A stretch of DNA of 64,000 nt from Bacillota bacterium. Its GTDB lineage: Bacteria > Bacillota > Clostridia > DSM-8532. Positions 23,819 through 33,190 of the stretch are shown here, piece after piece. Where the stretch lies: contig JAEZJF010000006.1 of NCBI GenBank assembly GCA_023415825.1, positions 319,206 through 383,205 on the forward strand, given 5' to 3'. Both the position numbers and the translations under genes were made by a program. A model generated the notes under the pieces. It made no database searches. It was not told where the DNA came from and saw nothing but the letters and a program-made list of their open reading frames with translations. Each line of letters opens with the position of its first letter. Position 1 is the first letter of the stretch.

Positions 23819-26044
23819 ATGCTGAAGCTTATCAAGCACTTAAAGCCATTTATCTTATCTGTACTACTCATCATCGGATTTCTATTTTTGCAAGCCTTCT
23901 GTGATCTGGCTCTGCCCGAATACATGTCAAATATCGTAAATACAGGCATTCAGCAGGGTGGTATTGAAAACGCGGTACCACAGGCTATCCGCAAAGCTGA
24001 GGTAGATAAGCTGGCTCTCTTTTTGACCGAAAATGAAAAATCACTATTCTTTGAAAACTATACCTTATACCAGCCGGGTGATTCCTCACAGTATAATTAT
24101 AATCGCTATGTTAAGGATTTTCCTGCTATGTCGGAGGAACCTGTCTATATTTTAAAGGCCACCGACAAAAAAACTCTTGAATCCTTAAACAATGTGCTCG
24201 CAAAGCCTATGGTCATTGTTTATGGAATCACAGAAAAAAAGTTTGGTGCATCCGATAAACTTAGTAATAATTTGCCTGAAGGAGCAGATCCCTTCTCCAT
24301 CCTGGCAAAGCTTCCGAAAGAACAGCTATCGGCCATGAAGCTGAGCATGGATTCACAATTATCCGCATTGTCGGAAAGTATGATTACACAGTCTGCCATA
24401 GAGTATTTAAAAGTAGAATACAAAGCTCTAGGCTTGGATTTGAATAGGCTTCAGGAGCAGTATCTCCTGCATTCAGGACTATTAATGGTTCTGGTTGCTC
24501 TACTCAGTATGCTTGCAACCGTTGTTGTGGGCTTTCTGGCAGCACGTGTAGCGGCAGGCTTGGGCCGCAATCTTCGGAACAACCTCTTTAAAAAGGTCGA
24601 AAGCTTTTCAAATTCAGAATTTGACAAGTTCTCAACAGCCTCTCTCATTACAAGAACCACCAACGACATTCAGCAGATTCAAATGCTTATGGTCATGCTG
24701 CTGCGCATTGTATTCTATGCCCCTATTGTGGGTATAGGCGGAATTCTAAAAGTACTGTCAACCCATACAGGCATGAGCTGGGTTATTGCAGTATCTGTCA
24801 TGACAATCCTTTCAATTGTTGTTGTGATGTTCAGTATTGCCGTTCCGAAATTTAAAATCGTCCAAAAGTTGATAGACCGCCTAAATCTGGTTACCCGTGA
24901 AAGCCTTACGGGTTTATTGGTCATACGTGCCTTCAATACACAAAAGCATGAAGAGGGACGCTTTGATAAAGCAAATCAGGATCTTACACGTACTAACCTC
25001 TTTATCAGTAGGACCATGTCCCTCATGATGCCCTTGATGATGCTTGTCATGAATGGTATTACCCTCCTTATTGTCTGGGTGGGCTCCCATCAGATCGATG
25101 CTGGCATCATGCAGGTTGGTGATATGATGGCCTTTATCCAATACACCATGCAGATTATTATGGCTTTCCTCATGATCTCCATGGTCTCCATAATGCTTCC
25201 CCGTGCTTCGGTCTCAGCTCAGCGTATTGCTGAGGTTTTGGCTGCAGAGCCCTCTATTGTAGATCCTGAGAAGCCTAAATCCTTTAGTCCTCATATCAAA
25301 GGAACCGTTGAATTCAAAAATGTCTCTTTCCGTTATCCCGGCGCACAGGATGATGTCTTAAGCAACATTAACTTTACTGCTCAATGTGGCCAAACCACCG
25401 CTTTTATCGGCAGCACGGGCAGCGGTAAAACCACTCTGATAAACTTGATCCCCCGTTTTTATGATGTGACAAACGGTCAGATACTGGTGGATGGCATGGA
25501 TATCAGAGCGGTAACCCAACATGAGCTGCGTGAGAAAATAGGTTATGTCCCGCAAAAAGGCGCCCTTTTTTCCGGTACAATAGAAAGTAATCTTCGCTAT
25601 GGCTCAGAAGAGGCTACCGAAGAAGAGCTAAAAAAGGCTGCTGAAATCGCACAGGCCATGGACTTCATTGCAGAAAAGCCCAAGGGCTTCAATGAACCCA
25701 TTTCCCAAGGTGGCACCAATGTATCGGGTGGTCAAAAGCAACGCCTTTCCATCGCAAGAGCCCTCGTCAAAAAAGCTGAAATCTATATTTTCGATGACAG
25801 TTTTTCGGCCTTGGATTTTAAAACCGATTCAGCATTAAGGAAGGCTTTAAAGCCTGAAACAAAAAATAGTACAGTTCTCATAGTCGCACAGCGTGTCAGT
25901 ACCATTATGAATGCCGACCAGATCATCGTTCTGGAGGATGGCAGGATTGTGGGAAAAGGTACCCATAAAGAGCTTTTGGAAAATTGTACGGTCTATAAGG
26001 AAATTGCCTCGTCCCAGCTTTCTAAGGAGGAATTATCAGCATGA
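23819..26044 (+). CDS. ABC exporter half, permease-ATPase with degenerate ATP site and extracytoplasmic domain
   Basis: This 741-residue half-transporter is about 150 residues longer than usual because a hydrophilic extracytoplasmic domain (residues ~45-215) sits between helices 1 and 2. The ATPase has GSTGSGKTT near residue 530, signature VSGGQKQRLSIARA near 634, and Walker B IYIFDDSFSALD near 655 with Asp instead of the catalytic Glu; the switch position reads AQRVST (Gln, not His). These replacements match the non-catalytic site of heterodimeric exporters such as TM287/288. It overlaps the next gene by ATGA. Substrate unknown; drug or lipid export is usual for the type. Confidence 0.9.
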   Translation: MLKLIKHLKPFILSVLLIIGFLFLQAFCDLALPEYMSNIVNTGIQQGGIENAVPQAIRKAEVDKLALFLTENEKSLFFENYTLYQPGDSSQYNYNRYVKDFPAMSEEPVYILKATDKKTLESLNNVLAKPMVIVYGITEKKFGASDKLSNNLPEGADPFSILAKLPKEQLSAMKLSMDSQLSALSESMITQSAIEYLKVEYKALGLDLNRLQEQYLLHSGLLMVLVALLSMLATVVVGFLAARVAAGLGRNLRNNLFKKVESFSNSEFDKFSTASLITRTTNDIQQIQMLMVMLLRIVFYAPIVGIGGILKVLSTHTGMSWVIAVSVMTILSIVVVMFSIAVPKFKIVQKLIDRLNLVTRESLTGLLVIRAFNTQKHEEGRFDKANQDLTRTNLFISRTMSLMMPLMMLVMNGITLLIVWVGSHQIDAGIMQVGDMMAFIQYTMQIIMAFLMISMVSIMLPRASVSAQRIAEVLAAEPSIVDPEKPKSFSPHIKGTVEFKNVSFRYPGAQDDVLSNINFTAQCGQTTAFIGSTGSGKTTLINLIPRFYDVTNGQILVDGMDIRAVTQHELREKIGYVPQKGALFSGTIESNLRYGSEEATEEELKKAAEIAQAMDFIAEKPKGFNEPISQGGTNVSGGQKQRLSIARALVKKAEIYIFDDSFSALDFKTDSALRKALKPETKNSTVLIVAQRVSTIMNADQIIVLEDGRIVGKGTHKELLENCTVYKEIASSQLSKEELSA

Positions 26045-27948
26045 GTGAAAATAAATCACAGTCAAATCCTATGCGCCGCGGGCCGGGTGGCCCTGGCGGT
26101 CCCATGAGAGGCCCTATGAGAGGACCTATGGGGGGCGGTATGCAAGGCGGCATGGCCGGGGAAAAGGCCAAAGACTTCAAAAAAACCTTGAAGGTACTTT
26201 TGGACTATCTAAAGCCCTATAATCTTTCCATGATCATTGTTTTGATCTTTGCAGCCGGCAGCGCAGCTTTTGCAATAATTGGGCCCGATGTTCTCAGAAA
26301 GGCAACCAATAAACTTTTCGAGGGGCTCTTGAGCAAGGTCTCAGGAGTTGAAGGTGCGGGCATTGATTTTGTTTATATCGGAAACATACTCATGCTCCTG
26401 TTGGGATTGTACCTTATTAGCGCCTTATTTGGCTCTATTCAGGGCTTCATCATGTCCGGTGTTGCACAGAAGGTTTCATACAACCTCCGTAAGGCTATTT
26501 CTGAAAAAATGAATCGTCTCCCCCTTAAATATTTTGATTCTCAAACTCATGGAGAGGTACTATCCCGCGTCACCAATGATGTTGATACAGTGAACCATAC
26601 ATTGAACCAAAACCTGTCCCAGGTGGTTTCCTCGGTTACCACCCTGATTGGTGTACTTATTATGATGTTTTCCATCAGCTGGAGTATGACGCTGGCCACC
26701 CTCCTGGTTCTCCCTCTTTCTACAGTTTTGATCATGGTGGTTGTCAAGGCTTCACAGAAACACTTTAAAACTCAACAGGAATATCTGGGGCATATAAATG
26801 GTCATGTAGAGGAAATGTATGGTGGCCATACCATCATGAAGGCTTTTAACGGCGAAGAGCGGTCTGTAAAAAAGTTCGAAGAGCTTAACAATACCCTTTA
26901 TAATTCTGCCTGGAAAAGTCAGTTTCTTTCTGGTATGATGATGCCCATTATGACCTTCATTGGGAATCTAGGCTACGTTTTGGTTTCTATCCTGGGAGGA
27001 TGGCTTGTTATAAAAAAGGCTCTCCTTGTAGGTGATATTCTAGCCTTCATTCAATATATCCGCTCATTTACTCAGCCACTTTCTCAGGCTGCCCAGATCG
27101 CCAACATCCTCCAATCAACTATTGCCGCGGCCGAAAGAGTTTTTGAGTTCCTAGATGAACCCGAAGAAATTCCCGAAAACGAAAATCCTGTAAACATCTC
27201 GGATATTAAGGGTGCCGTCGGCTTTGAGCATGTTCGTTTCGGATATGACCCCAATAAAATCATTATAAACGATTTTAATGCTCAAATTCTGCCTGGGCAG
27301 CGGGTTGCCATTGTGGGGCCTACCGGCGCTGGGAAAACTACAATCGTAAAGCTTCTTATGCGGTTCTATGATATTAATGAAGGTTCCATCGCATTGGACG
27401 GCCACGATATCCGTTCCTTCAGACGTAATGATCTTAGGAGTCTTTTCGGCATGGTTCTTCAGGATACCTGGCTGTATAACGGCAGCATTATGGAAAACAT
27501 TCGGTATGGCAGGCTCAATGCTACGGATGAAGAGGTTATTGAAGCTGCAAAAGCTGCTCATGCCGACCATTTTATACGAACACTCCCCAACAGCTATCAG
27601 ATGATTTTAAATGAAGAGGCCAGTAATGTGAGCCAGGGGCAAAAGCAGCTTCTGACTATTGCCCGTGCCATTTTGGCCGATCCAAAGGTTCTCATTTTGG
27701 ATGAAGCCACAAGCTCAGTGGATACTCGTACAGAGATACTGATTCAAAGAGCCATGGAAAACCTGATGAAGGGACGAACCAGCTTTATCATTGCTCACCG
27801 CCTTTCAACCATTCGGGATGCCGACCTTATTCTTGTTATGAAAGACGGCGATATTGTAGAGCAAGGAAAGCACCAGGAGCTTCTGGAGAAAAACGGTTTC
27901 TACGCCTCTCTCTATTACAGCCAGTTTGATGTGGCACAAGGTGCTTAG
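26041..27948 (+). CDS. ABC exporter half, permease-ATPase with catalytic site
   Basis: This 635-residue partner of the preceding gene begins with a Gly/Pro/Met/Arg-rich repeat stretch (residues ~10-40; PMRGPMRGPMGGGMQGGM), then six helices and an ATPase with GPTGAGKTT near residue 426, signature VSQGQKQLLTIARA near 530, Walker B VLILDEATSSVD with the catalytic Glu, and switch AHRLST. It supplies the functional Walker B and H-loop that the other half lacks, so the two should form an obligate heterodimer. The start codon overlaps the previous stop. A perfect hairpin follows at 27947. Confidence 0.9.
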   Translation: MSENKSQSNPMRRGPGGPGGPMRGPMRGPMGGGMQGGMAGEKAKDFKKTLKVLLDYLKPYNLSMIIVLIFAAGSAAFAIIGPDVLRKATNKLFEGLLSKVSGVEGAGIDFVYIGNILMLLLGLYLISALFGSIQGFIMSGVAQKVSYNLRKAISEKMNRLPLKYFDSQTHGEVLSRVTNDVDTVNHTLNQNLSQVVSSVTTLIGVLIMMFSISWSMTLATLLVLPLSTVLIMVVVKASQKHFKTQQEYLGHINGHVEEMYGGHTIMKAFNGEERSVKKFEELNNTLYNSAWKSQFLSGMMMPIMTFIGNLGYVLVSILGGWLVIKKALLVGDILAFIQYIRSFTQPLSQAAQIANILQSTIAAAERVFEFLDEPEEIPENENPVNISDIKGAVGFEHVRFGYDPNKIIINDFNAQILPGQRVAIVGPTGAGKTTIVKLLMRFYDINEGSIALDGHDIRSFRRNDLRSLFGMVLQDTWLYNGSIMENIRYGRLNATDEEVIEAAKAAHADHFIRTLPNSYQMILNEEASNVSQGQKQLLTIARAILADPKVLILDEATSSVDTRTEILIQRAMENLMKGRTSFIIAHRLSTIRDADLILVMKDGDIVEQGKHQELLEKNGFYASLYYSQFDVAQGA

Positions 27949-27980
27949 GTAAAGAGCGGGGTCTTCCCCGCTCTTTACCT
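27947..27980. terminator. Long stem-loop between convergent ABC exporter and DUF2207 genes
   Basis: AGGTAAAGAGCGGGG-tctt-CCCCGCTCTTTACCT is a perfect 15-bp stem with a 4-nt loop. It overlaps the stop codon of the exporter gene. There is no T-run, but the strength and position fit bidirectional termination. Confidence 0.7.
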
Positions 27981-27994
27981 AATGTGCTTTGCAC

Positions 27995-29815
27995 TCAGCC
28001 CACGTCCTGAACCGATGACAGGCCTTCATCCAAAACTCTTATGGTCTCTTTGATCAGTACCGCCAGGCGATTATTGTTTTGATGATCCAAAAGCTGTGAA
28101 AGTGGGTTTTCTGTCATATTTAGATTGCTCCTTAACAGGGCTATATCAACTAATTGTAATTGCTTTTCCGTTCCAAGGGCAACACTGTAGCCTAACAATG
28201 CCATGGCATCAGTCATCCAGACAGGCAGGCTGTCAAGGGCGATATTGCGATTTAAAATGCGTTTTTTAAGCGATTTCCATATACGGTGCTGGGCAACCCC
28301 ATAATCCGTATGCTTTCCAATCCTCAAGGTATAAAGGTAAAGAGCCAGCCCTACCGGAAGCATGGCATAACCTGCCCAAATCGATAGGGAAACTGGAATG
28401 ACGCACCCAAGGAAAAACAGGACAGCTCCGAAAATCAAACCAAGGTTGCGGTAGAACAGGAGTCCAGAGCCCAGAATATTTCTATCGGAATAGCTTTTAA
28501 GTACACATTGCTCCCACTCATCATAATAGTCCTTGATCATTTTGGCGGATTCTTTATTCAAGGCTTTGGCAAGAAGGCTTCTTGGGTCAAAAATGCCTGT
28601 TTCATTACATATTTGCGCAATGCATCTTATCAAGTGGCGTTCTGCATAAGATAATCCATCTTGGTCAATATCACTAACAATGTAAAAGCCTATAATCCTG
28701 GGTTGATTATTTTCTTCAAGCACCTCTAATTTCAAATATCCCTCAGAAGTAAGTTGGAATAAACTTCCTAAAACGGCTCTTGCTCCGGTTTTCCCGTTCG
28801 CCAAAAGGAGGCGGACCTCCGGAGGGCTTAATTGTTCAATTTCCTTCAGGCTTAATGGCAGAGGAGTCTTTTTAAGCTGGCGCAGCTTTCCCTGGATCTT
28901 AAGTAGGGTGTAAATTCCTAATAATGAAGCCAATATAGAGAAAACGGTAGCAATAACCTCTGCTCTTTGCTTCATTCTGTCTGCCCAGGCACGTCTCCCG
29001 GCTTCCCTGGCAGCATTTTCTCTTGCTTCCAGAAGCTCAGCCTTATCACTTTCGTTATATTCCTGTTCCTCCTGAAGGATGGTTTCAAGATGAGGCGTTT
29101 CATCAATGATACTTGAATTGTAGACAACATTTTCCGGAAATACAATGCGTGCCTCCACATATTCGCCCGGTACGGTATCCGGAACATTAAAGGTTACGGA
29201 ACGGCTGCTTTCCACTTTCTTCCGGCCCACCAATACCCCATGTAAAAACGTCCTTATGGCGGGTGGTTCGGTTTGTCCGGGAAGGAGAACCGTTATATTG
29301 ATATTGGAGATGCGCCCATCCCAACTCTTCATGATATGGTTTCTTTTATACTCCGCCACATCACCGTAGCGCTTGATGGCATTCTTAACGCTGTATTTAA
29401 CCACAATGGATCCATACCGGTTGCTGAAAGTGCCATATACCTTTACCCTGACGTTTCCTCTTTCCTGAATTACACTGTATGTACCTGAAAACACATTGGC
29501 ATCCCATTGTCCTGCAGAAAGCCTGTCACACTCAATGTAGCCGTCCTTCTTAAGCATATATACACTCTGGATTTCAACCTCTTCTCCTTCTTGCTTGTCA
29601 ATAAGGAGCATAACGTTGTTATAGCCTCCGTAAGATGCATATTTAACGCTTTCAGTTACATCCAGGCTTCCGTCTGTGTTAATGCGCACATTAACATCAT
29701 AGCCCGAGATACTGTATGCCTTGTCGGAATAAGAGAAGACAGAAACCCCCGTCATAAACACTATCAGGCAAAAAACAATAAAGCATGCTGTCAGTTTTAT
29801 CATTCTATTGGGCAT
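27995..29815 (-). CDS. DUF2207-domain membrane protein
   Basis: This 606-residue protein has a signal peptide or first helix (MIKLTACFIVFCLIVFMTGV), an extracellular beta-rich DUF2207 domain (residues ~35-255; YDVNVRINTDGSLDVTESVK), a transmembrane helix near 290-310, a cytoplasmic part, paired helices near 455-500 and a C-terminal cytosolic region. DUF2207 proteins are widespread in Firmicutes and lack a known function. ATG 29815 has AAGGAGGAG seven bases upstream, preferred to the 29854 start. It is probably in an operon with the membrane gene at 29835-31073. Confidence 0.8.
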   Translation of the reverse strand: MPNRMIKLTACFIVFCLIVFMTGVSVFSYSDKAYSISGYDVNVRINTDGSLDVTESVKYASYGGYNNVMLLIDKQEGEEVEIQSVYMLKKDGYIECDRLSAGQWDANVFSGTYSVIQERGNVRVKVYGTFSNRYGSIVVKYSVKNAIKRYGDVAEYKRNHIMKSWDGRISNINITVLLPGQTEPPAIRTFLHGVLVGRKKVESSRSVTFNVPDTVPGEYVEARIVFPENVVYNSSIIDETPHLETILQEEQEYNESDKAELLEARENAAREAGRRAWADRMKQRAEVIATVFSILASLLGIYTLLKIQGKLRQLKKTPLPLSLKEIEQLSPPEVRLLLANGKTGARAVLGSLFQLTSEGYLKLEVLEENNQPRIIGFYIVSDIDQDGLSYAERHLIRCIAQICNETGIFDPRSLLAKALNKESAKMIKDYYDEWEQCVLKSYSDRNILGSGLLFYRNLGLIFGAVLFFLGCVIPVSLSIWAGYAMLPVGLALYLYTLRIGKHTDYGVAQHRIWKSLKKRILNRNIALDSLPVWMTDAMALLGYSVALGTEKQLQLVDIALLRSNLNMTENPLSQLLDHQNNNRLAVLIKETIRVLDEGLSSVQDVG

Positions 29816-29834
29816 GAGGCTCCTCCTTCCCCTA

Positions 29835-31073
29835 TTAATCAATAGTTTTTCCAATAATCAAAGTCTTTAAATTGTTCAAGAATGGACGATAATCGGCAAA
29901 AAGAAGTACAGGCGCTATAATAGCAGCACGGTACCGGAAGTAGGTATCCGCCACATTTTCGCTGATTAACGCATTGATAAGGCTGTAGAAAATGATGAAG
30001 GCCACGATCCCCAACAAGTAAGGGTCCCATTTAAGCATGGCATCCAGAACCCCGAAAAGGGCAATTACCATGCACAGATACCAAAATACCATTTCAAGAC
30101 GAACCATGGTTACGGCAAAATAATTTCCGGAAATATCTGTAATATTATCAACATTCTCAAGATGGGGCTTCGTTAAAAAGCCATTTATGGCGCCCGGAAT
30201 ATTTTTTTCTTTGATGATCTTAAGAATTGAGCCAAGTTCATCGTCTATATCCTCATCCCCGCCCTCACTTCGATCCAGAGGCAAGGCATGGTAGCCCTCC
30301 ATATTGGTGAACACAGTAGTAAAGGTCACAATAATGCAGCAGACAAAAATAATGGTACCAAACATTAAGATAACCCTGCGTTTTGTTTTAAGGTAATGGA
30401 AAAACAGACCCACCAAAAGTCCGCCGCCTATTGCAAAGAGCATGTAAATCCGCAGAAGGGTACTTACCCATAAAAGCAAACAGATGGCGAGAATATAAAG
30501 AATCTGTCTCTTTATTGACCATTCCCTTTCCTTAAGAACTCTTAAGGCTAAATACCAAATTAAGATAGCCAATAAAAAGGTCATGGACTCCTTCCGGGTG
30601 TCAGTGGTCCAGACCATCATACTGGGTATAAATAAATAAACAAGGCCAATAAACGATGATTTTTTATAAGTGTAGCCTAAATTCAAGGCAATTCCCGTCA
30701 GAAGGATGCCGGATTGTATGGCCATATAGGCATTAATAAAGGAGGCCACATAGCGATTGACCCCAAACAAGGCATACTGGACACCTACCAATGCGGTATA
30801 CCAGGTATATTGATACTCGACTTTAAAGAGCGGGGTCCCTGACCAGAGTTGCTGAGCCACATCCTTAGCCACCTGGTGATAGATAAGGCCATCGGTTCCC
30901 GAGGCCTCGGTGCCATTGGCATACAGCACATAAATCAGGATAAACCGGCAAACCAGTGCAAGCTCAGCTAAAACAATAAACCACACTTTTTTAGGTTGTT
31001 CTTTAAGGATGTATATACTGGAATAGGCAGCTAAAACCGCCAAAGTTAACATCCAAAGTACATTTTCCAACAT
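29835..31073 (-). CDS. Polytopic membrane protein, glycosyltransferase/polymerase-like
   Basis: This is a 412-residue protein with about ten transmembrane helices. A periplasmic-type loop after helix 2 (residues ~52-90) carries GTDGLIYHQVAKDVAQQLW and a YQYTWY segment, and a second long acidic loop (LPLDRSEGGDEDIDDELGSI) lies around residue 265. The topology and the Asp/Tyr-rich first loop recall GT-C or O-antigen-polymerase-like proteins, but no diagnostic motif was recognised, so the function stays open. It lies between the AICAR transformylase gene and the DUF2207 gene on the same strand. Confidence 0.6.
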   Translation of the reverse strand: MLENVLWMLTLAVLAAYSSIYILKEQPKKVWFIVLAELALVCRFILIYVLYANGTEASGTDGLIYHQVAKDVAQQLWSGTPLFKVEYQYTWYTALVGVQYALFGVNRYVASFINAYMAIQSGILLTGIALNLGYTYKKSSFIGLVYLFIPSMMVWTTDTRKESMTFLLAILIWYLALRVLKEREWSIKRQILYILAICLLLWVSTLLRIYMLFAIGGGLLVGLFFHYLKTKRRVILMFGTIIFVCCIIVTFTTVFTNMEGYHALPLDRSEGGDEDIDDELGSILKIIKEKNIPGAINGFLTKPHLENVDNITDISGNYFAVTMVRLEMVFWYLCMVIALFGVLDAMLKWDPYLLGIVAFIIFYSLINALISENVADTYFRYRAAIIAPVLLFADYRPFLNNLKTLIIGKTID

Positions 31074-31091
31074 ATCAGTATTCAGTCCTTA

Positions 31092-32261
31092 TTAATGATG
31101 GAACAGCCGTAAGCCGGTAAAACACATCACCATTCCATAATTATTGCAGGCAGTGATGACTTCCTCATCCCGCACTGATCCTCCGGGTTGGGCGACGAAT
31201 TTAACATTGCTCATGGCTGCTCTGTCTATATTGTCCTTGAAAGGAATAAAGGCATCCGAGGAATAGGCCACACCGCCAAAGCCTTTAATCCATTCTGTTT
31301 TCTCCTTTGGGGTGAGCTTTTCGGGAACAACATCGAAAAGTGTTTCCCATTCCCTCAGCTCGACCTCAGTAGCATCATCCCGCAGGTATAGATCGATTGC
31401 GTTATCCATTACAGGGTTTTTTAGTCCTTCCTTAAAGTGCATGGCCAGAACCTTGGGGTGTTGGCGAAGCATCCAGGTATCAGCCTTTCCTGCTGCCAGG
31501 CGTGTACAGTGAATTCTTGACTGTTGTCCTGCGCCACAGCCAATGACCTGTCCGTCATAGGCAAAGCAGATGGAATTGGACTGGGTGTATTTCAAGGTAA
31601 TGGTGGCAATTAGAAGATCACGGATTCCTTCAGCAGTCAGATGCTTCTCCTCAGTTACAATCTCATTGAAGCTATCCTTGGTAATAATGGCATTATTTCT
31701 CAACTGCTCAAGAGTTATACCAAAGATCTCTCGGCTTTCTATGTTTTCCGGGGTATAGCCGGGGTCCATCTGCATAATGACATAGCCACCTTTTTTCTTG
31801 GCTTTAAGCATCTCCAAGGCCTCGTTGTCATAAGAAGGAGCGATAATGCCATCTGAAACCTCTTTAGAAAGCAATTTGGCAGTTTCTACATCCACCTTGT
31901 CGCTGATGGCGATGAAATCTCCAAAGGATGACACCCTGTCTGCCCCTCTTGCCCGGGCATAAGCTGAGGCAACAGGTGAAAGGGTTTGACCTTCAATATG
32001 ATAGGCTTTTTTAAGTATGTCGCTTAATGGGATGCCTACTGCGGCTCCTGCCGGGCTTACATGCTTGAAGGAGGTGGCCGCCGGAAGGCCAGTAGCTTCC
32101 TTAAGCTCTTTAACCAATTGCCAGGCATTAAGGGCGTCCGCAAAGTTTATGTAGCTCGGATTACCGTTTAGAATAGCAAGGGGAAGCTCCCCGTTTTTCA
32201 TGTAAACTCTTGAAGGCTTCTGATGGGGATTGCACCCGTATTTAATAGTAAGCTCACGCAT
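31092..32261 (-). CDS. Stand-alone AICAR transformylase
   Basis: This 389-residue enzyme formylates AICAR with 10-formyl-THF to FAICAR, the penultimate step of purine synthesis. It contains only the transformylase part of PurH: it starts MRELTIKYGCNPHQKPSRVY and has the FKHVSPAGAAVG motif (Lys-His pair of the active site) and IAPSYDNEALEML. The methylglyoxal-synthase-like IMP cyclohydrolase domain of bifunctional PurH is absent. The missing activity is supplied by the PurO-type gene directly upstream (26-bp gap). Confidence 0.9.
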   Translation of the reverse strand: MRELTIKYGCNPHQKPSRVYMKNGELPLAILNGNPSYINFADALNAWQLVKELKEATGLPAATSFKHVSPAGAAVGIPLSDILKKAYHIEGQTLSPVASAYARARGADRVSSFGDFIAISDKVDVETAKLLSKEVSDGIIAPSYDNEALEMLKAKKKGGYVIMQMDPGYTPENIESREIFGITLEQLRNNAIITKDSFNEIVTEEKHLTAEGIRDLLIATITLKYTQSNSICFAYDGQVIGCGAGQQSRIHCTRLAAGKADTWMLRQHPKVLAMHFKEGLKNPVMDNAIDLYLRDDATEVELREWETLFDVVPEKLTPKEKTEWIKGFGGVAYSSDAFIPFKDNIDRAAMSNVKFVAQPGGSVRDEEVITACNNYGMVMCFTGLRLFHH

Positions 32262-32286
32262 CGTATCCGATCCTCCCTGGATTAAA

Positions 32287-33006
32287 TCAAGCAGTATGGT
32301 GGTTCTTAATCTTTATTTCAACATTTCCGGTTTTGATCTCAATTGTCTTGACCAAAAGCGAAATCCTGTTATCCGGATTGAGTAGCTCCCAATAGGCAGA
32401 CAGGGCTTCCTCCGCACTGTCCGGAATGGGCATCAGATATGGCTCGCCGCTAAAAGAAGGCAAAACCTCGCCATCCTTCTCGTAAGTGTGAATGCAGTGC
32501 CCCTGACCGGGTATTGTCTTTTCATAATGGAAGAAGCTGCGAACACAGGTGTTGGGGTCTCCCCCCTGGGTTTTCAACAGTGCCAGTGAATAGATGTTCT
32601 TTCCATCCAGTTGCATGATACCGGTGATTCTTGGGGTGAAGTTGGGAGCATCAGGTTCAAATTCCCGGGTCATTAGCGCCTCTTCAAAGCTTGAGCCTGT
32701 GCTGAGGTAGTCATACACCGTGTCGGTCTGATCCCCGTTAGAAATGATATGGAATGGGCCAAAAGCCTTTAACGGGTAGTATATGATAAGGGATGGGTCG
32801 GACAGCTTGCTCTCATCAAAAGCCTTTGTTCTTACAAAGCCGTTTTCCTCAATAAATATCCTGTTCCTGCTATTTTCGCTTCGACCCATAATCCAGTATA
32901 TCTGAACGAGCTTTTCACCATTGGGGGTAACACCCAGTACAATGCCCCTGCCAGGGTATGTATTCCTCTTAAGGTTCTCTGCATTTCTTCTCGCAGTATT
33001 TATCAA
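32287..33006 (-). CDS. purO: IMP cyclohydrolase, archaeal PurO type
   Basis: This 239-residue enzyme closes FAICAR to IMP. Motifs YPGRGIVLGVTPNGEKLVQI, SRNRIFIEENG, FHIISNGDQTDTVYDYL and FTPRITGIMQLDG are those of the PurO/IMP_cyclohyd family first described in archaea and found in some Clostridia. It starts at TTG 33006, ten bases after AAGGAG, and a promoter at 33051-33079 drives it together with the transformylase gene. The two separate proteins replace bifunctional PurH. Confidence 0.85.
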   Translation of the reverse strand: MINTARRNAENLKRNTYPGRGIVLGVTPNGEKLVQIYWIMGRSENSRNRIFIEENGFVRTKAFDESKLSDPSLIIYYPLKAFGPFHIISNGDQTDTVYDYLSTGSSFEEALMTREFEPDAPNFTPRITGIMQLDGKNIYSLALLKTQGGDPNTCVRSFFHYEKTIPGQGHCIHTYEKDGEVLPSFSGEPYLMPIPDSAEEALSAYWELLNPDNRISLLVKTIEIKTGNVEIKIKNHHTA

Positions 33007-33050
33007 CTTCGGTGCACTCCTTCCTCGATTGACAATTATTAAACAAATAC

Positions 33051-33079
33051 ATTTTACATTAATTTCAGTGTCGCAACAA
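33051..33079 (-). promoter_or_regulatory. Promoter of the purO-AICAR transformylase operon
   Basis: On the minus strand TTGTTG (33074-33079) and TAAAAT (33051-33056) are 17 bp apart. The transcript would start near 33044, leaving a short leader of about 38 nt with no room for a riboswitch. Confidence 0.6.
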
Positions 33080-33141
33080 GGGTGAAACCTACCAATAACA
33101 CTGAGACAAGAGGGCAGATTTCTTGTCCGCTTAGTATGGAC

Positions 33142-33182
33142 TAAAATATTACTTCGGCTTCTATAGCCGAAGTTATATTTTA
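33142..33182 (-). terminator. Terminator of the DJ-1/PfpI gene
   Basis: On the minus strand AACTTCGGCT-atag-AAGCCGAAGT (with flanking A- and T-rich arms that extend the stem) ends in ATATTTTAG. It starts nine bases after the stop codon at 33191. Confidence 0.75.
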
Positions 33183-33190
33183 GCCATTCC

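Noticed and set aside
33007..33141. Possible riboswitch before purO (TCAGTGT/ACACTGA arms)
   Set aside because: A 17-bp-spaced promoter (33051-33079) lies within this structure, leaving a leader of about 38 nt, too short for a riboswitch; no purine or THF consensus was seen.
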